A model generated the notes under the pieces. It worked only from the letters and a program-made list of their open reading frames with translations. It ran no database searches and was not told the DNA's origin. From Lelliottia nimipressuralis (GTDB lineage: Bacteria > Pseudomonadota > Gammaproteobacteria > Enterobacterales > Enterobacteriaceae), in assembly GCF_004402045.1 (NCBI RefSeq), contig NZ_SOMG01000014.1, positions 124,001 to 188,000 of the forward strand: a DNA stretch of 64,000 nt, read 5' to 3'. This document shows, in pieces, positions 59,041-64,000 of the stretch. Each line of letters opens with the position of its first letter. The first letter of the stretch is position 1. A program made the position numbers and the translations under genes.

Positions 59041-59076
59041 GCTGGCACCGCTTTTACGGGTGCCAGCGCTTTTTCT
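59041..59076 (+). terminator. kbl-tdh terminator
   Basis: GCTGGCACC and GGTGCCAGC form a 9-base stem followed by GCTTTTTC, 8 bases past the tdh stop. Confidence 0.88.
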
Positions 59077-59209
59077 TAGCGGTTTGACTTTCCAGAAGTT
59101 ACTTGTTAACTTTTGGCGAAATTTTCTCCATCCTGTCTTCTCCGCACGTTCATTCTTGCAGTCAAAATGATTACGTCAGGAAAGATGTTGCCAGGCTAAT
59201 CAGGTCATT

Positions 59210-60790
59210 ATGTCCACACTGTTTTCACAGAAGTTGGTTGAGACTCCTTCGCGATTTACCGCTTTCTTTACAGTGGTTATTTCTCTGCTAATAGTCATTG
59301 GGGTTAATATTATACATGCTAAATATAACGCGGTAATTAACCGTGCGCTGGTCTTCGCGCTGATATTGCTGACGTTAAAATGTATAAAGAATAAATTAAT
59401 CAGAAATGTACTGGCGATTATTTTATTAATTCCGGTTGCGGCAGATATTACTTTACAGTTATATGCCTGGAGTAATTTCAATTCTGCGTTTAGTTATGGG
59501 TTTGCGCTGAGCGTACTTAATACGACACCGGGTGAAGCAAGTTCGATGCTCGGCCTATACTGGCGCGATTGCCTGATTTTTGTCGCCCTCTCTGCGTTGT
59601 TCATTTATACCGCCAATACCGGGATGTGGCCTGTTGCGCCGCGTTTCCGTCGCTGGCCCGCCATTGCGCTTGCCGTCACGCTGCTGGCTTTTTATGGTCA
59701 GGCTTTGCAGCATCAACTCAGAAAAAGCAGTGTTGAAAGCCTGGCGCAGCGCGTGGTTCAGGCTACGCCTGTTAGCACGTCCAAAGTCTTTATGCAGGCC
59801 ATTGAGGATAATGCAGTGGTGGCCAACATCGGTAACAATATTCCTGATTATAAAATCACACTATCTGATACCGGCATCGAGAACTATGTGCTGATTGTTG
59901 GCGAGTCCGAGCGTACGGCAAATATGGGTATCTATGGTTATCAACGAGATACTACTCCGGAGCTGGAGAAGCAAAAATCGCAACTCTTACTGTTCCGCAA
60001 TGCCGTTACACCTGCACCTGTCACGATTATGGCGGTACCGCTGGCGTTGACTGCGGATACCGTGAATGCCCGCGATCCGCGCAAATATGGCGATAACGTC
60101 GTCAATATCGCTAACAAAGCAGGGTATGGTACTTACTGGTTTAGTCGCCAGGGCAAAGGTGGGGCGCATAACAACGTCATTACCGGTATTGCCCTGAACA
60201 CGAAACAGCATGAGTGGATTGACGGGGGCTACGACGAAGACCTTCTGCCGCTGTTGCAGAGTGCGCTAAAAACGCCGGGCAAAAAATTGATTGTTCTGCA
60301 TTTGTACGGAAGCCACGAGCCTTCCTGCCGACGTTTCCCAGCCAGCCAGGCGCTGCTGCACGGTGATAATGAAGCCGATGATTGCTATGACAATTCGGTG
60401 CGATACACGGATACGTTAATGGGTAAGATCTTTAGCCTGCTCGAAAACTCGCGCTCATCCGTCATGTATTTTTCCGATCATGGCCTGATTCGCGATCCGA
60501 AGCGTGCTGTAGCTTACTCCCACGGCAATGTTAATCCTCCGCGAGAGGCTCTGCATATCCCGGTGTTTATCTGGTACGGACATCGGGTAGATTCCGATAA
60601 GCAGTTCACCGGAGATTACAATACCGTCTGGTCTGCTGATGATATTAATACGCTGGCTGAGCTTTGGCTTGGGATCCATCGTCAGGGAGAACCTGTCCTG
60701 TCGGTACAGTCATGGCTTGCCGGTTACAATAAAAACGTAACCGTGCTGGACACGACCGGGAAGTCCTATGACTGGCGTAATATTCGTTAA
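59210..60790 (+). CDS. Phosphoethanolamine transferase (EptC/CptA-like)
   Basis: This 526-residue protein has about five N-terminal membrane helices (to about residue 165) and a periplasmic sulfatase-fold domain. Metal and catalytic residues are visible: GESERTANMGIYGY (Glu232), catalytic Thr272 in TPAPVTIMAV, and YFSDHG and YSHGN near 430-450. The VTxxPxTI pattern resembles EptC/CptA more than EptA. It probably adds phosphoethanolamine to the lipopolysaccharide core. It begins the plus-strand group that includes waaL. Confidence 0.85.
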   Translation: MSTLFSQKLVETPSRFTAFFTVVISLLIVIGVNIIHAKYNAVINRALVFALILLTLKCIKNKLIRNVLAIILLIPVAADITLQLYAWSNFNSAFSYGFALSVLNTTPGEASSMLGLYWRDCLIFVALSALFIYTANTGMWPVAPRFRRWPAIALAVTLLAFYGQALQHQLRKSSVESLAQRVVQATPVSTSKVFMQAIEDNAVVANIGNNIPDYKITLSDTGIENYVLIVGESERTANMGIYGYQRDTTPELEKQKSQLLLFRNAVTPAPVTIMAVPLALTADTVNARDPRKYGDNVVNIANKAGYGTYWFSRQGKGGAHNNVITGIALNTKQHEWIDGGYDEDLLPLLQSALKTPGKKLIVLHLYGSHEPSCRRFPASQALLHGDNEADDCYDNSVRYTDTLMGKIFSLLENSRSSVMYFSDHGLIRDPKRAVAYSHGNVNPPREALHIPVFIWYGHRVDSDKQFTGDYNTVWSADDINTLAELWLGIHRQGEPVLSVQSWLAGYNKNVTVLDTTGKSYDWRNIR

Positions 60791-60852
60791 CACAGGTGCG
60801 ATAAACTTGTTTTTTGCAGTGTGCTAGCCTGCTTTGCCTTTTAGTAAATGGA

Positions 60853-62115
60853 ATGATGATGATTAATGTAGAACGAGATAAGGTCCAGTTTGTATTGCTG
60901 CAGCTACTCTTCGGACTGTGTGCTATTGCTTTGGGTTGCGTAGTTGTTTCTCCTAATTTATCCGCCAAAATTTTGGGCCTGGCGGGTGTTACCGCATTCA
61001 TTATTTTCTTATTGAATATTAAAAACTTCAGAAAGAACGATGCATTCTGGCTTTGTCTGGTCCTGCTGATTATCGGGATTTGCGATCTGGTCTGGTACCG
61101 GATGTATAAGGTTGACAGTGAGGCGATCAACTCGTATCGCGCCTATCTGGAAGTCGGGAAAATCTGCGTTTTCGGGGCATTCTCCATCTTCGTGTTTGTA
61201 AACAGAAATCAGCTCAACGTCGGCAGCAATAAGATTCATATGTTGCTGGTCATCGCGCTGCAGGTGATGATTGTTGTCTACGCAGGGTACCAACACCTGT
61301 TTCTTGAAAACCAAAGGGTTACACTCTCCCTTGCCGGTGGGACGGATGCGACAGGGGCCGCTTATACCATTGCATTTATCTCGTTCTACACGATTCTGGT
61401 GCTCCAGCACAGTTCAAGCAGATGGAAAGAGCTGTTTATACTCGGACACTTTTTTATTACTTTCCTGGTACTGGTGGCGACAGAAACTCGGGCAGCCATT
61501 CTGACCTATCCGATTATTTTCTTCGCATTGCTGGTGGTGAAGTTGTACAAGGAAAAGCATATCCCGTGGAAGGGGGTTGCTGTTTTCCTGATTGCGCTGC
61601 TGGCTGGCGCCTTTATGATGAAAGACAACCTGGTTAAGCGTTATGACGACTTTAACAATGACATTGTTTCCTATGATAAAGCGAACAGTGCCACGTCGGT
61701 TGGTGCCCGTTTAGCGATGTGGAAGACGGGGCTGGCTGCCTCTAAAAACAATTATTTATGGCAGTCTACTGATGAGCGAAACGTAAAGATAATCGCAGAA
61801 GTTAATAAAGACCCAAGCCTGTCAGGCGCGCTGGGTTACATTCGCGGCCATCTTCATAATGAAATCGTTGAAACGCTTTCTGTAAAAGGTCCTTCAGGCG
61901 TTATTCTTTATATTCTGTTTGTGATATCGCTTGGCTGGTATGCATTACGCAAACGTAAAAGTATTATTCTATTCGCTTTCCTGGTTTCGATTGTTATGTT
62001 CGGTGTGGGTGGCGTGATGTTCTATTCAAAAACAACCCCTGTTGCCTGGATGCTAACGCTGATAATGTCGGTTGTTTTCCTGGAGCAAAACAAACACCGT
62101 ACGGTCATTAAGTAA
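60853..62115 (+). CDS. waaL: O-antigen ligase WaaL
   Basis: This 420-residue protein has about ten membrane segments and matches E. coli K-12 WaaL block by block: DLVWYRMYKVDS, SYRAYLEVGKICVFG, TETRAAIL, SATSVGARLAMWKTG, and the periplasmic GHLHNEIVETLSVKG with the catalytic His region. It joins O-antigen to the core. Three ATGs in a row open the frame; I took the first. Its position beyond kbl-tdh differs from E. coli. Confidence 0.9.
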   Translation: MMMINVERDKVQFVLLQLLFGLCAIALGCVVVSPNLSAKILGLAGVTAFIIFLLNIKNFRKNDAFWLCLVLLIIGICDLVWYRMYKVDSEAINSYRAYLEVGKICVFGAFSIFVFVNRNQLNVGSNKIHMLLVIALQVMIVVYAGYQHLFLENQRVTLSLAGGTDATGAAYTIAFISFYTILVLQHSSSRWKELFILGHFFITFLVLVATETRAAILTYPIIFFALLVVKLYKEKHIPWKGVAVFLIALLAGAFMMKDNLVKRYDDFNNDIVSYDKANSATSVGARLAMWKTGLAASKNNYLWQSTDERNVKIIAEVNKDPSLSGALGYIRGHLHNEIVETLSVKGPSGVILYILFVISLGWYALRKRKSIILFAFLVSIVMFGVGGVMFYSKTTPVAWMLTLIMSVVFLEQNKHRTVIK

Positions 62116-62124
62116 TCGTTTTGA

Positions 62125-62170
62125 TTCTCCATCGGGAAAAAGGTATTCTCCCGATGGAGAAATACCTTTT
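62125..62170 (+). promoter_or_regulatory. Two mutually exclusive hairpins before the GT2 gene
   Basis: TTCTCCATCGGGA (62125-62137) pairs perfectly with TCCCGATGGAGAA (62149-62161). Alternatively AAAAGGTATTCTCC (62138-62151) pairs with GGAGAAATACCTTTT (62156-62170) as a 14-base stem with one bulge and loop CGAT. The two cannot form together. This sits in the 71-base leader between waaL and the next gene and looks like an attenuator, though the T run is short. Confidence 0.55.
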
Positions 62171-62186
62171 ACCAGACGAGCACGCC

Positions 62187-63035
62187 ATGAACGAACTGAT
62201 TTCAGTAATCATCACCACCTACAACAGAGAGGAGTTGCTGGAACGTGCAATTCGTTCAGTTATTGCTCAGACATACCCCACGGTAGAATTGATTATTGTT
62301 GATGATTGTTCTAATGATAAAACCGCTCAACTCATCGAGCGTATGCGCGCAGAGTGTGAAGCGCGTTTTGTGCATTTCATCTACGAACGTAATGAAAAGA
62401 ACAGCGGTTCTAACTTCTGCCGTAACCGGGGCTATGCGCTTTCGCACGGCGTGTTTGTAACGGGACTCGATGACGACGACTATTTCTTGCCAGAACGTCT
62501 GACGAAACTCGCTGAGCGGTATGATGATAAGTATGCTTTCGTGACGGATACTCCCGCCAGGCTGGACAAAACCCACCGCACCTATCCGGATACTGATGAT
62601 AAAAGGATCATTGAGCTGCAGGATATTTTGTGCGAAAACGTGGTGGGCAATCAGGTATTGACCACAAGAGAAAAACTGTTAGGTGTAGGCGGGTTTTCTC
62701 CTGAAATAAAACAACAGCAAGATCGCGATGTCTGGATTAAATTAATTCTGAAATATGGTCCAGGTATCAAATACAGCTTCAGTACGGCGATGGTGGATGC
62801 TGAACACGGGAGTAATCGCATTACGTCACAAGTAAAAAAATATAATGCGTACCGTAAGCTCTATTTTAAATATCGCCAGCATATGTCTGAAGTGACTCGC
62901 AGTAATAATTTGTTCCAGCTTATGTCGTTTCGAGGTTTTAAATCAACGCGTATGAATTGCTTATTACGTGGGCGTAAAAAAGACGCTAAATTAAAAATGA
63001 AACTTTTTCGCCGTACGCTAAAAGAGCTATTCTGA
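62187..63035 (+). CDS. Family-2 glycosyltransferase
   Basis: This 282-residue protein starts ELISVIITTYNREELLERAI and has IVDDCSNDKT and the metal motif TGLDDDDYF, a GT-A transferase. I chose the ATG at 62187, directly before the first strand. An in-frame ATG at 62154 lies inside the hairpin leader, so I judged it less likely. It probably decorates the outer core or O-antigen. It precedes a second transferase. Confidence 0.85.
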   Translation: MNELISVIITTYNREELLERAIRSVIAQTYPTVELIIVDDCSNDKTAQLIERMRAECEARFVHFIYERNEKNSGSNFCRNRGYALSHGVFVTGLDDDDYFLPERLTKLAERYDDKYAFVTDTPARLDKTHRTYPDTDDKRIIELQDILCENVVGNQVLTTREKLLGVGGFSPEIKQQQDRDVWIKLILKYGPGIKYSFSTAMVDAEHGSNRITSQVKKYNAYRKLYFKYRQHMSEVTRSNNLFQLMSFRGFKSTRMNCLLRGRKKDAKLKMKLFRRTLKELF

Positions 63036-63053
63036 AATTAACAAGGTGAAATG

Positions 63054-63962
63054 ATGAATCTTAATGCAACGAATAAGCTCATCAAGAAAACCCGACGCTG
63101 GCACAAAAAAACGGGTTTTTCTCTTTTCCAGCGTGCGGCCAGCCATTTTGAGCGGAAGAAAAAAGAGACGATTTTTAGCGTTATTGATGATCTAAAGGTT
63201 CAGCCTGACGATGCGTACGCAACGGAACCGATGCAATCGCGCATTATCTGGATCTGCTGGTTCCAGGGGTTGGATAGTGCACCTGAGTTGGTGAAACGCT
63301 GCATTGCATCCGTACAACGTAACACGCCGGATGCGCAGGTCATTATCCTGACGGATGAGAATATTCCAGACCATCTCACTCTCCCTGAACACATCAAAAC
63401 GAAATACCAGGCCGGTCTTATCAGTAAGGCGCAATACTCTGATATTGTTCGCTGTTCGCTGCTGTATCAATATGGCGGGATCTGGATGGACGCCACGGTG
63501 TTCATGACGAAGCCGTTACCGGAAACATTTTTTGAGAAGACCTTTTCATCGCTACGTTTTGAACCGTCTGAAAACGCATTGAGTGAGGGTTACTGGACGG
63601 CCTATTTTTTTGCAGCCCAAAAGGGAAACCCACTGGTGAAGATGGTGCGGGATATTCTGTATCGCTACTGGCAGCACCACAATACCCTGATTGAGTACTT
63701 CCTGATCGATTACAGTTTCTTATATGCGCGCGAGCGCTATCCGCAGTTTCGTCAGGTCATGGATCAACAACCGGTCACCGGGAATAATCGGTTTTTAATT
63801 CGCCAGTTCATCTCAGCGAAACCTGATATAGCGGCGATGAAGGCGCTAAATAATGATCCCGTGGGCATTTATAAGCTCTCGCACAAAGAGCAATACCGTA
63901 CTGCAGACAACGGCCAGCCGACAGTATACAGCCAGATCCTCGAGGGCTCCTTCCACCTTTAG
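63054..63962 (+). CDS. Capsular polysaccharide synthesis-type glycosyltransferase (GT32-like)
   Basis: This 302-residue protein has RIIWICWFQGLDSAPELVKRCI, then SDIVRCSLLYQYGGIWMDATVF. This last is the metal-binding DXD-like region of the Caps_synth/GT32 group. There is no signal peptide. Two adjacent ATGs follow AAGGTGAA; I use the second for spacing. With the preceding GT2 gene it likely adds a late core sugar. The acceptor is unknown. Confidence 0.83.
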   Translation: MNLNATNKLIKKTRRWHKKTGFSLFQRAASHFERKKKETIFSVIDDLKVQPDDAYATEPMQSRIIWICWFQGLDSAPELVKRCIASVQRNTPDAQVIILTDENIPDHLTLPEHIKTKYQAGLISKAQYSDIVRCSLLYQYGGIWMDATVFMTKPLPETFFEKTFSSLRFEPSENALSEGYWTAYFFAAQKGNPLVKMVRDILYRYWQHHNTLIEYFLIDYSFLYARERYPQFRQVMDQQPVTGNNRFLIRQFISAKPDIAAMKALNNDPVGIYKLSHKEQYRTADNGQPTVYSQILEGSFHL

Positions 63963-63965
63963 TAA

Positions 63966-63996
63966 TAAAAAAGCCACCATGACGGTGGCTTTTTTA
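63966..63996 (+). terminator. Terminator of the waaL group
   Basis: AAGCCACC and GGTGGCTT form a stem with a 5-base loop and a run of six T, just past the last transferase gene. Confidence 0.92.
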
Positions 63997-64000
63997 TTAT

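Overview
The window is a chromosome segment of a member of the Enterobacteriaceae. The block from yicI to coaD (about 23.7-47.1 kb) follows the gene order of the Escherichia coli yicI-gltS-spoT-pyrE-dut-mutM region almost gene for gene. A waaE-type glucosyltransferase between waaA and coaD and a WabG-like transferase in the hldD operon point to the Enterobacter/Klebsiella side of the family rather than Escherichia. I infer Enterobacter or a close relative and cannot name a species.

Region 1 (1-8.2 kb) is a variable set of small loci. It holds the end of an ABC exporter ATPase, an unrecognised protein and an HlyD-type adaptor in one operon. Next come a metallo-beta-lactamase-fold hydrolase with an FtrA-like regulator, a RecF-like ATPase, a TudS-YbgA fusion, periplasmic hydroxyisourate hydrolase, a MlrA-like MerR regulator and lipocalin Blc. 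Region 2 (8.2-16.4 kb) is a complete chaperone-usher fimbrial operon on the minus strand. Its first gene is an atypical LuxR-type regulator, and a divergent MarT/FidL-like membrane regulator pair faces it. Region 3 (16.5-19.1 kb) has a GlxA-type regulator, a methyltransferase and a GNAT acetyltransferase.

Region 4 (19.1-23.3 kb) is AT-rich and abuts the 3' end of selC, a tRNA gene that is a known island insertion site. It carries an orphan type VI secretion Hcp in a four-gene operon with unknown partners and a SymE/SymR-like toxin-antisense pair. It also carries a ribbon-helix-helix protein plus DUF3800 protein with clear palindromic operators. This is where I consider an undescribed system most likely.

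Region 5 (23.3-47.1 kb) is housekeeping core: selC, yicI, yicH, xanP, gltS, the gmk-rpoZ-spoT-trmH-recG operon, ligB, yicG, yicC, rph-pyrE with its attenuator, slmA, dut, coaBC, radC, rpmBG, mutM and coaD. Region 6 (47.1-64 kb) is a split lipopolysaccharide locus. Inner-core genes (waaE, waaA, two further glycosyltransferases, wabG-like, waaQ, waaC, waaF, hldD) lie before kbl-tdh. A phosphoethanolamine transferase, the O-antigen ligase waaL and two more transferases lie beyond kbl-tdh on the plus strand. Together these genes make Kdo and heptose inner core, decorate it and attach O-antigen.
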